Positions 1 to 9,514 are shown, numbered from the stretch's first letter. The stretch: 42,098 nt of DNA from an uncultured Paraprevotella sp. (GCA_944319925.1 CALUFQ010000027.1:1-42098), one strand, 5' to 3'. Notes: generated by a model from the letters alone, not told the origin. Program-made: numbers and translations.

Positions 1-20
1 TCACTATGAATCCAATAGTA

Positions 21-1444
21 ACAGTCGCTATCATTATATAGATATTTAATGACTGTAGTTTATCGAATGCTTACGATTTACCGCACCCTTCCCTTAAAGG
101 AAATGGGGAGGCTGATTGCCTCCAAACTGCGCCGGTGTCCACAAGGACGCAAGCCCCTGTTCCCCATCGAGGGGGAGGTGGCCCTGATGTTCCTGCGTCC
201 CTACACCGGGCTGTCGGACGACGGCCTTGTGGAAATGCTCAACGGGAACCTGCACATGCAGATGTTCTGCGGTGTGCTCATCGACTCCTCCCAGCCCCTG
301 AAGGACGGCAAGATTGTCAGCGCCATCCGCAACCGTCTGGCCTCCGTATTGGACATAAAGGAAATGCAACGTGTGCTCTTCGACAGTTGGAAAGGCAGCC
401 TCTCCCGCCTTGACCGCAGCCTGACCGACGCCACCTGTTACGAAAGCCTGCTCCGCTATCCGACGGATGTCAAGTTGCTGTGGGAATGCTGCGACTGGCT
501 GCATTCCCTCATGGCGGCCACTTGCAAGTCGTTGAAGGAGAAGCAGCCGCGCAACAAGTTCAATGACGTGGCCAAAGCCCGTCTGGCGTATGCCAAACAG
601 CGCAAGCCCAAGAAGCAGGCCACCCAAAAAATGCTTCGAAGGCTGCTTTCGCTCCTGTGCAAGCTGGTAAGCCAGTGGAACTCGCTGCGCAACCGCTTCT
701 CGCCGGACATCCACCTGACCGCCGGACAGGAAAAGCGCCTCACAGCCATCCGGACGGTATACAGGCAACAGTCCGACCTCTTCAACAAGAAAGAGGTCAA
801 GCACCGTGTCGTGAGCATCGACCGCTCTTACATCCGCCCCATCGTCCGCGGGAAGGAAAACAAGCGGGTCGAGTTCGGCGCCAAGGTCAACAACATACAA
901 ATAGACGGCATCTCCTTCATCGAGCACCATTCCTTTGAGGCGTTCAACGAGGGCATACGCCTGAAACAGGCCGTCGAATACCAGGAGGAGCTTACCGGCG
1001 TGGAAGTCAGGGAGGCCGGGGCGGACACCATTTACGCCAACAATGACAACCGCAGCTACTGCACGAAGAGGAACATCACGACTTCCTTCGTGCGCAAGGG
1101 GCCGCAGCCCAAGGAGGACGGGACGAGGGCAGCGAGGCGCATCATCGGAAAACTTCGCGCCACACTCATGGAAGGAAGCTTCGGCAACCAGAAACAGCAT
1201 TACGGTGTCTCGCGCATAGCCGCACGGAACAAGGACAGCGAAACGCTGCAACTGTTCTTCGCCATACACATGGCAAACGCGGCCATCCTGGCGGAGCGTA
1301 GGAGAAGGAAAGAAGAGAAGCTACGGGAAAAACGGAACACCGCATAAAAATGCCGGACTTGCAGGATGGCATCGGTCGCACAAACATGCAACCGACGAGC
1401 CGTCGTGAACGCATGCGGACAAAACGCATGGATATAGCCACTAT
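21..1444. mobile_element. Probable insertion sequence around the transposase, ends unclear
   Basis: The sequence ACAGTCGCTAT at 21-31 has an imperfect inverted partner, ATAGCCACTAT at 1434-1444 (reverse complement ATAGTGGCTAT, 9 of 11 identical). These flank the transposase gene at a sensible distance and may be inner parts of the terminal inverted repeats. No target duplication could be identified because the left flank is cut by the window start. Between the stop codon at 1347 and the next gene at 1643 I see no gene. Confidence 0.35.
49..1347 (+). CDS. DDE transposase, IS5/IS1182-like
   Basis: This 432-residue protein would catalyse cut-and-paste movement of an insertion sequence. The likely DDE triad is visible: D in LTDATCYESLL (about residue 126), D in AGADTIYANND (about 326) and E in LMEGSFGNQKQHYG (about 376), the last being the usual Y/H-rich context of IS5-class enzymes. 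The N-terminal stretch KPLFPIEGEVALMFLRPYTGLSDD is the DUF772-like region typical of the IS1182/IS5 group. The C-terminus is strongly basic. A second in-frame ATG at 67 (MLTIYRTLP) is an equally good start. The reading frame is intact, so the element could be active if its ends are complete. The left end lies at or beyond the window edge. Subgroup assignment within IS5/IS1182 is uncertain; transposase identity is secure. Confidence 0.88.
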   Translation: MTVVYRMLTIYRTLPLKEMGRLIASKLRRCPQGRKPLFPIEGEVALMFLRPYTGLSDDGLVEMLNGNLHMQMFCGVLIDSSQPLKDGKIVSAIRNRLASVLDIKEMQRVLFDSWKGSLSRLDRSLTDATCYESLLRYPTDVKLLWECCDWLHSLMAATCKSLKEKQPRNKFNDVAKARLAYAKQRKPKKQATQKMLRRLLSLLCKLVSQWNSLRNRFSPDIHLTAGQEKRLTAIRTVYRQQSDLFNKKEVKHRVVSIDRSYIRPIVRGKENKRVEFGAKVNNIQIDGISFIEHHSFEAFNEGIRLKQAVEYQEELTGVEVREAGADTIYANNDNRSYCTKRNITTSFVRKGPQPKEDGTRAARRIIGKLRATLMEGSFGNQKQHYGVSRIAARNKDSETLQLFFAIHMANAAILAERRRRKEEKLREKRNTA

Positions 1445-1629
1445 AGTCAACTTCTTTTTAAGCTCGGAACAAGACAGGAGAACTTGACACCATGGAAGGA
1501 GGGGGTACGGGCTATTTGCTGAATATCCCTATGTAGAATCGGGCAACCGGACCAACTTCGCATGATTCTTTCGGTAAGCGGAAATGCCGGAACGTTTGCC
1601 GTATGTATGTGCGGTGACACCTTTCGCTT

Positions 1630-1673
1630 GTCGCTGGTGCAGTTACAGAATGTATAGCAGTTGCACCAGCGAC
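1630..1673 (-). repeat. 12-bp perfect inverted repeat at the gene 3' end
   Basis: GTCGCTGGTGCA at 1630-1641 pairs perfectly with TGCACCAGCGAC at 1662-1673, leaving a 20-nt loop. The stop codon of the minus-strand gene (1643-1645) is inside the loop, so the last codons form one arm. No long U tract follows on the minus strand. It may stabilise the mRNA 3' end or act as a weak terminator. Confidence 0.5.
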
Positions 1674-2314
1674 TTTTCGTCCCTCCAGCTCCAGAAGCGG
1701 TTCTCGGTTACGCCCCGTAGCATTTTTCGTTGGGCCTTATTGTAACGACACAGCACGGGGCGTTCTTTGGCAGGCACGATGTCGCCGTCGAGCAGGAAGT
1801 AGTATTCCCGTTTCAGGGGGAACAGTTTGGCTTTTTCCCGGGCTTCGCTGTTGTCCAGCTCCACCATGCCGAGTACGCCGTTCACGTCCAGTTGGAAGAA
1901 CGGAAGTCCCTCGCCGCTTTGGTCGCGTCCGCCGAACCCGTCTTTCCGTCCTTTCATCTTGTAGGTGTCTATCGTCTTGACGCAGACGAGCATGTCGCCG
2001 CTGTCTTCGGCCACGATGAGGGCCATGGCGTCTTTTATGGGGATGTAGAGGCTGTCGCCGAACTGCACCCGGTGGATGTTGAAGGGGTCGGCTTCAATGG
2101 CTTTTCCGTCCTGCATGAAGTAGAATTTGCTGCCGTCCAGGTAGATGTTGCCTTTCACGTGTTTCCGGCTGCCGAACATCATGGTCACGGTTGCGTCGCG
2201 GAAGGCGGGGTATTCGTAAGGGATGGGGGTGCGCTCGTCGATGGGAGCCTGCTGGGCGTGGAGCGTAAGGGGGAAAAGCAATGCTGCGGTTAATGTAAGG
2301 ACAAATGTTTTCAT
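1643..2314 (-). CDS. Secreted protein of unknown function
   Basis: I do not recognise a family for this 223-residue protein. A clear signal peptide is present (MKTFVLTLTAALLFPLTLHAQQ, cleavage probably after HAQ or HA), so it is exported to the periplasm or surface. The rest is soluble and rich in beta-strand-like, charged stretches. An internal section has glycine-rich GRKDGFGGRDQSGEG around residues 121-135. There is no lipobox, transmembrane segment or C-terminal sorting tail. It is transcribed divergently from hflX; a TATATTTG box (reverse complement of 2380-2387) lies about 65 nt before the start and fits the Bacteroidetes -7 element. The 3' end overlaps one arm of an inverted repeat (1630-1673). 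It stands alone on this strand, so the context gives no functional hint. Confidence 0.75.
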   Translation of the reverse strand: MKTFVLTLTAALLFPLTLHAQQAPIDERTPIPYEYPAFRDATVTMMFGSRKHVKGNIYLDGSKFYFMQDGKAIEADPFNIHRVQFGDSLYIPIKDAMALIVAEDSGDMLVCVKTIDTYKMKGRKDGFGGRDQSGEGLPFFQLDVNGVLGMVELDNSEAREKAKLFPLKREYYFLLDGDIVPAKERPVLCRYNKAQRKMLRGVTENRFWSWRDEKSLVQLLYIL

Positions 2315-2379
2315 GAGGTGTGTGCTAAAGTTTATGTCATCTGCCGGGCGGAATGCCGGAAATGGTTTTTGTTCGTTTG

Positions 2380-2387
2380 CAAATATA
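2380..2387 (-). promoter_or_regulatory. -7 box before the 223-residue secreted protein gene
   Basis: On the minus strand this reads TATATTTG, an exact TAnnTTTG match. No good TTTG -33 box at the expected 19-21 nt spacing was found, so only half of the promoter is supported. Confidence 0.45.
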
Positions 2388-2418
2388 CGTTTTTTCTTGC
2401 AACTTCAGGAAGTTTCTG

Positions 2419-2450
2419 TTTGTTTTCCCGCCGGGATTTGTGTATTTTTG
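2419..2450 (+). promoter_or_regulatory. Bacteroidetes-type promoter of hflX
   Basis: TTTG at 2419-2422 is followed after 20 nt by TATTTTTG at 2443-2450. Both boxes and the spacing fit the sigma-ABfr consensus (TTTG, N19-21, TAnnTTTG). The hflX ATG follows 23 nt later. Confidence 0.7.
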
Positions 2451-2473
2451 TCTTTTGAAAAAAGCGTTGACGA

Positions 2474-3733
2474 ATGAAAGAGTTTGTGATTTCCGAGGCT
2501 CAGGCCGAAACGGCGGTCTTGGTCGGCTTGATTACCCAAAACCAAGACGAGCGGAAAACAAAAGAATACTTGGATGAATTGGAGTTCCTGGCCCACACGG
2601 CGGGTGCCGTTACGGTGAAGCGGTTCACGCAGAAGGTGAACGGCCCTCATTCCGTGACCTACGTGGGGAAAGGGAAACTGGAAGAGATAAGGGCCTACAT
2701 CGAAGCGGAAGAGGAAGCCGAACGGGAAATAGGAATGGTCATCTTCGACGACGAACTGTCGGCCAAGCAGTTGCGCAATATAGAGAAAGAGCTGAAAGTG
2801 AAGATCCTCGACCGCACGTCGCTGATTCTGGACATCTTCGCCATGAGGGCACAGACGGCAAATGCCAAGACGCAAGTGGAACTGGCGCAATACCGCTACA
2901 TGTTGCCGCGCCTGCAGCGGCTTTGGACGCACTTGGAACGCCAGGGCGGCGGCTCCGGGTCGGGGGGTGGAAAAGGCTCGGTGGGGCTGCGCGGCCCGGG
3001 CGAGACACAGCTGGAGATGGACCGACGCATCATCCTCAACCGCATGTCGCTCCTGAAGCAGCGGCTGGCCGACATCGACCGGCAGAAGACCACGCAGCGG
3101 AGCAACCGCGGGCGGATGATCCGCGTGGCCTTGGTGGGCTACACCAATGTGGGCAAGAGCACACTGATGAACTTGCTGTCCAAGAGCGAGGTGTTCGCCG
3201 AGAACAAACTGTTCGCCACGTTGGACACCACTGTGCGCAAGGTGATTATTGACAACCTGCCGTTCCTGCTTTCCGACACGGTGGGCTTCATCCGCAAACT
3301 GCCTACCGACTTGGTGGACTCGTTCAAGAGCACGTTGGACGAGGTGCGCGAGGCCGACTTGTTGCTGCACGTGGTGGACATCGCCCATCCCGACTTCGAG
3401 GAGCAGATACAGGTGGTGGAAAAAACCTTGGCCGACTTGGGATGCAGCGGGAAGCCTTCCATGATTGTGTTCAACAAGATAGATGCCTACCGTTGGGTGG
3501 AAAAGGACGAGGACGACCTGACCCCGGGCGGGAAGGAGAACGTGTCGCTCGCCGACCTGATGAAGACGTGGATGGCGCGTTGCGACGAGAATTGCATTTT
3601 CGTTTCCGCACGTGAAAAGACGAACATCGAAGAACTGAGAAAGGTGCTTTATGCCAAGGTGCGCGAACTCCACGTGCAGAAGTATCCTTATAATGATTTC
3701 CTTTTTGACAAATACGATGATGAAGAGGCGTGA
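2474..3733 (+). CDS. hflX: GTPase HflX
   Basis: HflX is a ribosome-associated GTPase that splits stalled or stress-hibernating 70S ribosomes. The 419-residue length is normal for the family. Visible landmarks: an N-terminal HflX domain (about 1-160) containing VTYVGKGKLEE and the DRTSLILDIFAMRA segment near 113-126; a glycine-rich linker leading to GLRGPGETQLE (171-181), a hallmark of HflX; and a GTPase domain with Walker A GYTNVGKST (222-230), switch II DTVGF (268-272) and NKID (334-337). It has its own promoter immediately upstream and is followed by a separate promoter for the fumarase gene, so it is probably monocistronic. The start at 2474 fits the promoter distance and the family's N-terminus. 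Confidence 0.96.
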   Translation: MKEFVISEAQAETAVLVGLITQNQDERKTKEYLDELEFLAHTAGAVTVKRFTQKVNGPHSVTYVGKGKLEEIRAYIEAEEEAEREIGMVIFDDELSAKQLRNIEKELKVKILDRTSLILDIFAMRAQTANAKTQVELAQYRYMLPRLQRLWTHLERQGGGSGSGGGKGSVGLRGPGETQLEMDRRIILNRMSLLKQRLADIDRQKTTQRSNRGRMIRVALVGYTNVGKSTLMNLLSKSEVFAENKLFATLDTTVRKVIIDNLPFLLSDTVGFIRKLPTDLVDSFKSTLDEVREADLLLHVVDIAHPDFEEQIQVVEKTLADLGCSGKPSMIVFNKIDAYRWVEKDEDDLTPGGKENVSLADLMKTWMARCDENCIFVSAREKTNIEELRKVLYAKVRELHVQKYPYNDFLFDKYDDEEA

Positions 3734-3748
3734 GAACGGAAAAAACGC

Positions 3749-3763
3749 TATCTTTGCAAAGAT
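3749..3763 (+). promoter_or_regulatory. -7 box before the fumarase gene with overlapping palindrome
   Basis: TATCTTTG at 3749-3756 matches TAnnTTTG. The 14-bp perfect palindrome ATCTTTGCAAAGAT (3750-3763) covers most of this box and the presumed start of transcription. No TTTG -33 box is seen about 20 nt upstream. The 5' leader would be about 45 nt, A-rich and without an obvious Shine-Dalgarno site. Confidence 0.5.
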
Positions 3764-3805
3764 AAGACAGATAAAGACAACTCTTGATTAATAAACAAAA
3801 CGATT

Positions 3806-5446
3806 ATGGCAAATGCACCAGAATTTAAGTATGCTCCGATGTTCCAGTTGGGACAGGACGAGACGGAGTATTATCTGCTGACCAAGGACTATGTGTCGGT
3901 TGGCGAGTTTGAAGGGCATCCCATCCTGAAAGTGGCGCCCGAAGGCTTGACGGCGATGGCCAACGCGGCTTTCCGCGATGTGTCGTTCATGTTGCGCCGT
4001 TCACATAACGAGCAGGTGGCCAAAGTCCTTCACGACCCGGAGGCCAGCGACAACGACAAATACGTGGCATTGACGTTCCTGCGCAACGCCGAAGTGGCTT
4101 GCAAAGGCGTGTTGCCATTCTGCCAAGACACGGGTACGGCCATCATCCATGGCGAGAAGGGACAGCAGGTGTGGACTGGTTTCTGCGATGAGGAAGCCCT
4201 CTCCAAAGGCGTATATAAGACTTACACGGAAGAGAACCTGCGTTACAGCCAGAACGCTCCGCTGAGCATGTACGAGGAAGTGAACACCAAGTGCAACCTG
4301 CCGGCGCAGATAGACATCGAGGCTACGGAAGGCATGGAATACCGTTTCCTTTGCGTGACCAAGGGCGGCGGGTCGGCCAACAAGACCTACCTTTACCAGG
4401 AGACGAAGGCCATCCTGAACCCGGCCACGCTGGTGCCTTTCATGATTGAGAAGATGAAGAGCCTCGGCACGGCGGCTTGTCCTCCTTACCATATCGCCTT
4501 CGTCATCGGCGGCACTTCGGCCGAAAAGAATTTGCTGACCGTGAAGCTTGCTTCCACGCACTACTACGACAACCTGCCTACCACGGGCGATGCCATGGGA
4601 CGCGCTTTCCGCGACGTGGAACTGGAGAAGCAGGTGCTGGAAGAGGCACACAAGATCGGGCTCGGCGCACAGTTCGGCGGCAAGTATTTCGCCCACGACG
4701 TGCGCATCATCCGCCTGCCGCGCCACGGGGCTTCCTGCCCGGTAGGCTTGGGCGTGTCCTGCTCGGCCGACCGCAACATCAAGTGCAAAATCAACAAGGA
4801 CGGTATTTGGATTGAGAAACTCGACAGCAACCCGGGCGAACTGATTCCGGAGGAACTGCGCCAGGCCGGCGAGGGCGAAGTGGTGCGCGTGGACCTGAAC
4901 CGCCCGATGAGCGAGATTCTGGCCCAGCTGGACAAGTATCCCGTGGCTACACGCCTCTCCTTGAACGGTACGATCATCGTGGGCCGTGACATCGCCCATG
5001 CGAAGCTGAAGGAGCGTCTCGACCGTGGCGAAGACTTGCCGCAGTACATCAAAGACCATCCCATCTATTATGCCGGGCCGGCCAAGACTCCTGCCGGCAT
5101 GGCCTGCGGCTCGATGGGGCCGACCACGGCCAACCGCATGGATCCATACGTGGATTTGTTCCAAAGCCATGGCGGTTCGATGATCATGCTGGCCAAGGGC
5201 AACCGCAGCCAGGTGGTGACCGATGCCTGCAAGAAGCACGGCGGTTTCTATCTGGGTTCCATCGGCGGCCCGGCAGCCATCCTCGCACAGAACAACATCA
5301 AGAGCATCGAATGCGTGGAATATCCGGAACTGGGCATGGAAGCCATTTGGAAGATTGAAGTGCAGGACTTCCCCGCCTTTATCCTGGTGGACAACAAGGG
5401 CAACGATTTCTTCAAGCAAATCAAGCCTTGGAATTGCAAGAAGTGA
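3806..5446 (+). CDS. Class I (iron-sulfur) fumarate hydratase
   Basis: The enzyme interconverts fumarate and L-malate; in anaerobic Bacteroidales it works mainly in the reductive branch making fumarate for respiration and succinate or propionate formation. The 546-residue length and single-chain layout (N-terminal alpha domain joined to the beta domain) match class I FumA/FumB enzymes. Three cysteines with the spacing expected of the [4Fe-4S] ligands are present: C106 in [10 protein letters not shown]225 in GTAACPPYH and C319 in VGLGVSC. Other class I signatures are KGGGSANKT (about 190) and [15 protein letters not shown] (about 431-445). The gene has its own -7 box upstream and a strong hairpin terminator downstream, so it is a single-gene unit. 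The label fumB/fumA is not used because orthology to either cannot be resolved here. Confidence 0.95.
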   Translation: MANAPEFKYAPMFQLGQDETEYYLLTKDYVSVGEFEGHPILKVAPEGLTAMANAAFRDVSFMLRRSHNEQVAKVLHDPEASDNDKYVALTFLRNAEVACKGVLPFCQDTGTAIIHGEKGQQVWTGFCDEEALSKGVYKTYTEENLRYSQNAPLSMYEEVNTKCNLPAQIDIEATEGMEYRFLCVTKGGGSANKTYLYQETKAILNPATLVPFMIEKMKSLGTAACPPYHIAFVIGGTSAEKNLLTVKLASTHYYDNLPTTGDAMGRAFRDVELEKQVLEEAHKIGLGAQFGGKYFAHDVRIIRLPRHGASCPVGLGVSCSADRNIKCKINKDGIWIEKLDSNPGELIPEELRQAGEGEVVRVDLNRPMSEILAQLDKYPVATRLSLNGTIIVGRDIAHAKLKERLDRGEDLPQYIKDHPIYYAGPAKTPAGMACGSMGPTTANRMDPYVDLFQSHGGSMIMLAKGNRSQVVTDACKKHGGFYLGSIGGPAAILAQNNIKSIECVEYPELGMEAIWKIEVQDFPAFILVDNKGNDFFKQIKPWNCKK

Positions 5447-5490
5447 GTGGGCGTGTGTCCTTTTCATGTGACGTTTTATAGATAGATAGG

Positions 5491-5528
5491 AAAAATCCCT
5501 CCGCCGTTTGTTGGGCGGAGGGATTTTT
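5491..5528 (+). terminator. Rho-independent terminator of the fumarase gene
   Basis: AAAAATCCCTCCGCC (5491-5505) pairs perfectly with GGCGGAGGGATTTTT (5514-5528) around an 8-nt loop and ends in a T run. It lies about 45 nt after the stop codon. Confidence 0.85.
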
Positions 5529-5530
5529 TT

Positions 5531-5624
5531 AGGAACTGTATTGAATTTATCGCCCAAAGCACACACGAAAATGAGTGCATCAAGCCGGGAAAAAACTTTT
5601 TGTAGAAATTCAAAACAGCTTCTT
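5531..5624. mobile_element. MITE copy 1, internally deleted (94 bp)
   Basis: Both ends match the full-length element at 12523-12714: left AGGAACTGTATTGAATTT, right AAATTCAAAACAGCTTCT. The inner part after TTTATCG jumps straight to CCCAAAGCACACACG, so about 100 bp of the full copy are missing. The missing block in the full copy is bounded by ATCG on both sides, suggesting a short-direct-repeat deletion. It lies directly after the fumarase terminator. Confidence 0.75.
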
Positions 5625-5643
5625 GGTAATCCGGCATTTCCCC

Positions 5644-7362
5644 CTATCGCACTTGTACTTTTTTCCCTTTCACTACATAAACCCCGGGTTTCAATCCCCG
5701 CAGTGCTTCTGTCCGTGCAGCGTCTTTTCGTACCAGTCTTCCGTCTAATGTATATACGTCAACCATTTGCGGCTTGTCGTCGGTTACGGTCGTGGTGATA
5801 CCCGTGCCGCCGGACGTGTTGACGTAGAGGGCGACGGACTGTTGCTTGCTCATGTAGCATGCAAAGCGCGGCGAGCTGGCATTGTATTGGATGGAGCGGT
5901 TGTCATACACCTTATTATATATATGTGCCTCGCCGTTGCTGATTGTGATGTCCCAACGGGCGTTGTCCGTGTCCGCCGTGGTGGAGGAATGGAGCTTGTT
6001 GTTGCTGTTGTCCAGCGACAGATAGACGTTGGCCGTCGCGTCATAGAGCGTGTATGCCCCGGCTTTGCCCCCGAGGGTGAACTGGTAGGGGAGTCCGTCC
6101 TCGTTGGTTTCCGTGCGGATTTGTCCGGCTGAGGCGGTGACTTCCGCATAGCTTCGGATGTCGTCGTCGGCCGCCCCCATGGCTACCCCTTCGCTCTCGC
6201 ATACAATCAGGTAGCGTTGCCCGGCGTGTAATTCGGCGGTTGAAGCCACCCTGCGGAATGTCTGCATGCCTTCGTCGGGTTGGGTGGAGGAGATGGTGTA
6301 AGCTGCGGTCACGGTCTCGCTCACCTTGTCGCCTTTCATGGCGTATGCGGAAATCGTGGTTGGCGCGTCGATGGTGACGGACACGGGAGGTTCTTCCGTG
6401 TGCCATCCTTCGTTATCCACTGAGTAAACGATGTAAGCGTCCTCCGTGGCACAGGTCAGCGTGACCACCGTTCCTGCGGGTACGGTTCCGGATGGCGGGG
6501 TGAATGCCGGGGCTGCTACCTCGGGCACCACGACCGTGCCGCCTTCTTCGTAGTTGTCCGGGTCGAAGGCGATGTCCGTTTTGTCGCCCCACACGTATTG
6601 TTCCAAGCCTGGGAAGTCGATGTAGGGGTTGCGGTTGCCTTGTATGCGGTAAACGGCGTTGTTCCGTTCCACCTCCTTTTCGCTCACCGGGTCTTCCGCC
6701 GCCCAACGGAGCAGCATGTTGAGTGCCCAAGTGGCAAATCCCGGATATTTTTTTCCGTCCAGCATGTCGCTGTTCCAATTGACGATGCGGTCTTCATAGC
6801 AGGTGGCCATATAGAAATAGGTGCGCGCGAAGTCGCCCTTGTATTCGTCCGCCGGCTCGAAAACAGTCCCGCTGTAGCCGCTGATCGAGGACGGGCCGAG
6901 ACGGCTGAATCCGTTGTCCGAGGTATAGGTGGGGCGGTTCGTCTCGCCAAACGGATAATTGCTCCGTCGGTTGTTCACGTAACCGTCCGTGGGATAGAGG
7001 TGGAACAGGTCGGTGTACATCGGGCTGGCATCATTGAACCAGCTCTTGGGGAACGAATGTTCGCGGTTATAGCAATCGCCTTCTCCTTTATAGTTGCCGC
7101 ATTGGTCGCTGACAAAGGTGAAGTCCGTGGTGGAGGAATACATGTCCCACACCCTGCCGTCAGCCCGTTGGTCGGTGGACTGCATGTCCGTCCAAAGTTG
7201 GGCGTAGCTGCGCACGGTATGCGCGTTGACGATGTGGAACAGGGCGGTTTTCAGGTCTGCGCCCTGCTGGTTTGCGGCAGTTTCGTAATAGTTGGCCGGG
7301 GCTTGTGCCCATGTGGGGAGAAAGATGCACCATAGCATCCAAGAAGACAAATGCCTTTTCAT
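5644..7362 (-). CDS. Secreted endonuclease I family nuclease with C-terminal sorting tail
   Basis: This 572-residue protein begins with a signal peptide (MKRHLSSWMLWCIFLPTWAQA). Residues about 25-270 are an endonuclease I (EndA/NucM, His-Me finger) domain: CYNREHSFPKSWF (97-109) with the catalytic H102, then LFHLYPTDGYVNN (119-131) and the later ERNNAVYRIQGNRNPYIDFP segment. Such enzymes cut DNA and RNA non-specifically with a divalent metal. A chitobiase-like beta-sandwich linker follows (about 285-355, ending in the ISAYAMKGDKVSETVTAAYT-type repeat), then a beta-rich domain of unknown type (about 370-525). The last 40 residues (VDVYTLDGRLVR ... LRGLKPGVYVV) form a T9SS-type tail also present on the large secreted proteins downstream. 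The likely role is extracellular nucleic acid scavenging. It is convergent with the fumarase gene across MITE copy 1. Confidence 0.9.
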   Translation of the reverse strand: MKRHLSSWMLWCIFLPTWAQAPANYYETAANQQGADLKTALFHIVNAHTVRSYAQLWTDMQSTDQRADGRVWDMYSSTTDFTFVSDQCGNYKGEGDCYNREHSFPKSWFNDASPMYTDLFHLYPTDGYVNNRRSNYPFGETNRPTYTSDNGFSRLGPSSISGYSGTVFEPADEYKGDFARTYFYMATCYEDRIVNWNSDMLDGKKYPGFATWALNMLLRWAAEDPVSEKEVERNNAVYRIQGNRNPYIDFPGLEQYVWGDKTDIAFDPDNYEEGGTVVVPEVAAPAFTPPSGTVPAGTVVTLTCATEDAYIVYSVDNEGWHTEEPPVSVTIDAPTTISAYAMKGDKVSETVTAAYTISSTQPDEGMQTFRRVASTAELHAGQRYLIVCESEGVAMGAADDDIRSYAEVTASAGQIRTETNEDGLPYQFTLGGKAGAYTLYDATANVYLSLDNSNNKLHSSTTADTDNARWDITISNGEAHIYNKVYDNRSIQYNASSPRFACYMSKQQSVALYVNTSGGTGITTTVTDDKPQMVDVYTLDGRLVRKDAARTEALRGLKPGVYVVKGKKVQVR

Positions 7363-7555
7363 GACTTGTTTGATTGGATTTTCCGGCTAAAATACGCAAA
7401 ATATATGGAAATGCGGGGCAAAATTTTTGTATTTTGTTTCGTGTGTCACGGCTTTGTCGGGAAAGGAGTTTGCTTTTTAGCCCTTTGTGAGGTTCGCGGC
7501 CGTGTCAGGAAGATACGGCCATGTGACATTCTTGTTGCGGCGGGGTGGAAAATGA

Positions 7556-7601
7556 GAACGGCAGTGCCACCGGGTGAGAACGCCCGGTGGCACTGCCGTT
7601 C
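7556..7601 (-). terminator. Perfect 19-bp hairpin downstream of typA
   Basis: GAACGGCAGTGCCACCGGG (7556-7574) pairs perfectly with 7583-7601 around an 8-nt loop. On the minus strand it begins 26 nt after the typA stop and is followed by TCATTTTCC. It is probably the typA terminator; the U tract is short. Confidence 0.7.
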
Positions 7602-7627
7602 CGTCTTGTCGTGTCTTTTTGTGCGTT

Positions 7628-9430
7628 TTAGTCCCGGTTGGCGCGTTTGCGCTCCGTGTGGTCGAGGATGACCTTGCGCATGCGCATGCTCTTCGGAGTC
7701 ACTTCCACGTATTCGTCTTCACGGATGTATTCCAATGCTTCTTCCAGGGAGAATTTCACGGCCGGCACGATACGGGCTTTTTCGTCCGATCCGGACGCAC
7801 GCATGTTGGTCAGTTGTTTGCTCTTGGTGACATTCACCACGAGGTCGTTCTCGTGGATGTGTTCCCCCACGATTTGCCCGGCATAGACCTGTTCCTGCGG
7901 TTCGATGAAAAACTTGCCGCGGTCTTGCAGGTTGTTGATGGCATAAGCGAAGGCCGTGCCGCTTTCCAAGGCAATCATCACGCCGTTGCTGCGGCGGCTG
8001 ATGTCCCCCTTATAGGGCTGGTATTCCTTGAACCGGTGGGCCATGATGGCTTCGCCTTGGCTGGCGGTGAGCACGTTGGTGCGCAGCCCGATGATGCCGC
8101 GCGAGGGGATGTTGAATTCGATGTTCACCCGGCTGCCTTGTGTGTCCATGGAGGTCATTTCGCCCTTGCGGCGGGTCACCATGTCGATCATCTTGCTGGC
8201 AAATTCTTCAGGCACGTTGATGGTCAGTTCCTCGATGGGTTCGCAACGTTGCCCGTCGATTTCCTTGTAAATCACCTGCGGCTGCCCCACTTGCAGCTCG
8301 TAGCCTTCGCGGCGCATGGTCTCGATGAGCACGGAGAGGTGGAGCACACCGCGTCCGGCCACAATCCAGCGGTCGGTGTAGCCTTCGGCCAGCGTCACGC
8401 GCAGGGCGAGGTTTTTCTCCAGTTCCTTTTCGAGGCGTTCGTTGATGTGCCGGCTCGTGCAGTATTTGCCTTCCTTGCCGAAGAAAGGGGAGTCGTTGAT
8501 GGTGAAAAGCATGCTCATCGTCGGCTCGTCGATGGTGATGGGGGGGAGTGGCTCGGGATTCTCGAAATCGCAGATGGTGTCGCCGATTTCAAAATTCTCC
8601 AGTCCCACGATGGCGCAGATGTCACCCGAGGACACTTCCGACGTGCGTTTGCGCCCCATGCCGGTGAATGTGTGCAGTTCCTTGATCTTGGTCTTTTCTT
8701 TCGAGCCGTCGCGGTGGCTGATGGTGATGTTCATGCCTTCTTTCAACGTGCCGCGGTGTACGCGCCCCACGGCGATGCGTCCCGTGTAGTTGGAATAGTC
8801 CAGTGAGGTGATGAGCATCTGCGGGGTGCCCTCCAGTTGTTGCGGTGCCGGGATGTGTTCGATGATTTGGTCCAGCAGGTAGAGGATGTCGCCCGTGGGC
8901 GTTTTCCAATCCGGCCCCATCCAATTGTTTTTCGCCGAGCCATAGACCACGGGGAAATCCAGTTGTTCTTCTGTGGCGTTGAGGTCGCACATCAGGTCGA
9001 ACACCATTTCGTAAACCTCTTCCGGGCGGCAGTTGGGTTTATCGACCTTGTTGATGACCACGATGGGCTTCAGCCCGATTTCGAGTGCCTTCTGGAGCAC
9101 GAAGCGGGTTTGCGGCATGGGGCCTTCGAAAGCGTCCACCAGGAGGAGGCATCCGTCGGCCATGTTCAGCACCCGTTCCACCTCCCCGCCGAAGTCGGAG
9201 TGTCCCGGGGTGTCGATAATGTTGATTTTCGTGTCTTTATAATCTATGGAAACATTTTTGGAGAGAATGGTGATTCCGCGTTCGCGTTCCAATTCGTTGT
9301 TGTCCAGCATCAGCTCGCCGGTCTGTTGGTTTTCGCGGAACAAATGCCCCGCCAATAGCATTTTGTCCACCAACGTGGTTTTTCCATGGTCCACGTGAGC
9401 GATAATCGCAATGTTTCTAATGTTCTGCAT
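7628..9430 (-). CDS. typA: Translational GTPase TypA/BipA
   Basis: BipA is an EF-G-like ribosome-binding GTPase needed for growth under stress and cold and for 50S assembly. The 600-residue length is typical. The GTPase domain shows AHVDHGKTT (11-19), the RERGITI switch I segment, [16 protein letters not shown] and NKVD. EF-G-like domains II, III and V follow (for example [20 protein letters not shown] in domain V), then the BipA-specific C-terminal domain with the [27 protein letters not shown] region. It is divergent from rpsO. A TAACTTTG box lies 26 nt before the start on the minus strand, and a perfect hairpin follows the stop codon, so it is probably monocistronic. The start ATG follows the promoter directly and gives the standard N-terminus. 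Confidence 0.97.
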   Translation of the reverse strand: MQNIRNIAIIAHVDHGKTTLVDKMLLAGHLFRENQQTGELMLDNNELERERGITILSKNVSIDYKDTKINIIDTPGHSDFGGEVERVLNMADGCLLLVDAFEGPMPQTRFVLQKALEIGLKPIVVINKVDKPNCRPEEVYEMVFDLMCDLNATEEQLDFPVVYGSAKNNWMGPDWKTPTGDILYLLDQIIEHIPAPQQLEGTPQMLITSLDYSNYTGRIAVGRVHRGTLKEGMNITISHRDGSKEKTKIKELHTFTGMGRKRTSEVSSGDICAIVGLENFEIGDTICDFENPEPLPPITIDEPTMSMLFTINDSPFFGKEGKYCTSRHINERLEKELEKNLALRVTLAEGYTDRWIVAGRGVLHLSVLIETMRREGYELQVGQPQVIYKEIDGQRCEPIEELTINVPEEFASKMIDMVTRRKGEMTSMDTQGSRVNIEFNIPSRGIIGLRTNVLTASQGEAIMAHRFKEYQPYKGDISRRSNGVMIALESGTAFAYAINNLQDRGKFFIEPQEQVYAGQIVGEHIHENDLVVNVTKSKQLTNMRASGSDEKARIVPAVKFSLEEALEYIREDEYVEVTPKSMRMRKVILDHTERKRANRD

Positions 9431-9455
9431 ACTTTTTACCTGAAAATAACGGGGA

Positions 9456-9463
9456 CAAAGTTA
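9456..9463 (-). promoter_or_regulatory. -7 box before typA
   Basis: The minus strand reads TAACTTTG, an exact TAnnTTTG match, 26 nt before the typA start. No TTTG at -33 was found at the proper spacing. Confidence 0.5.
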
Positions 9464-9514
9464 CAACAAATAATTGGAAAAGTGCGGGATAGGGCGAAAA
9501 AAACCGCAGAAACC

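Noticed and set aside
94-1269. 391-residue open frame on the minus strand over the transposase gene
   Set aside because: It lies entirely antisense to a well-supported transposase and its translation is low in recognisable motifs; a shadow of GC-rich coding DNA.
7363-7555. Promoter for the endonuclease gene in 7380-7440
   Set aside because: A TATATTTTG-like string is one base away from the TAnnTTTG pattern and no proper -33 box is at the right distance, so it is not listed.
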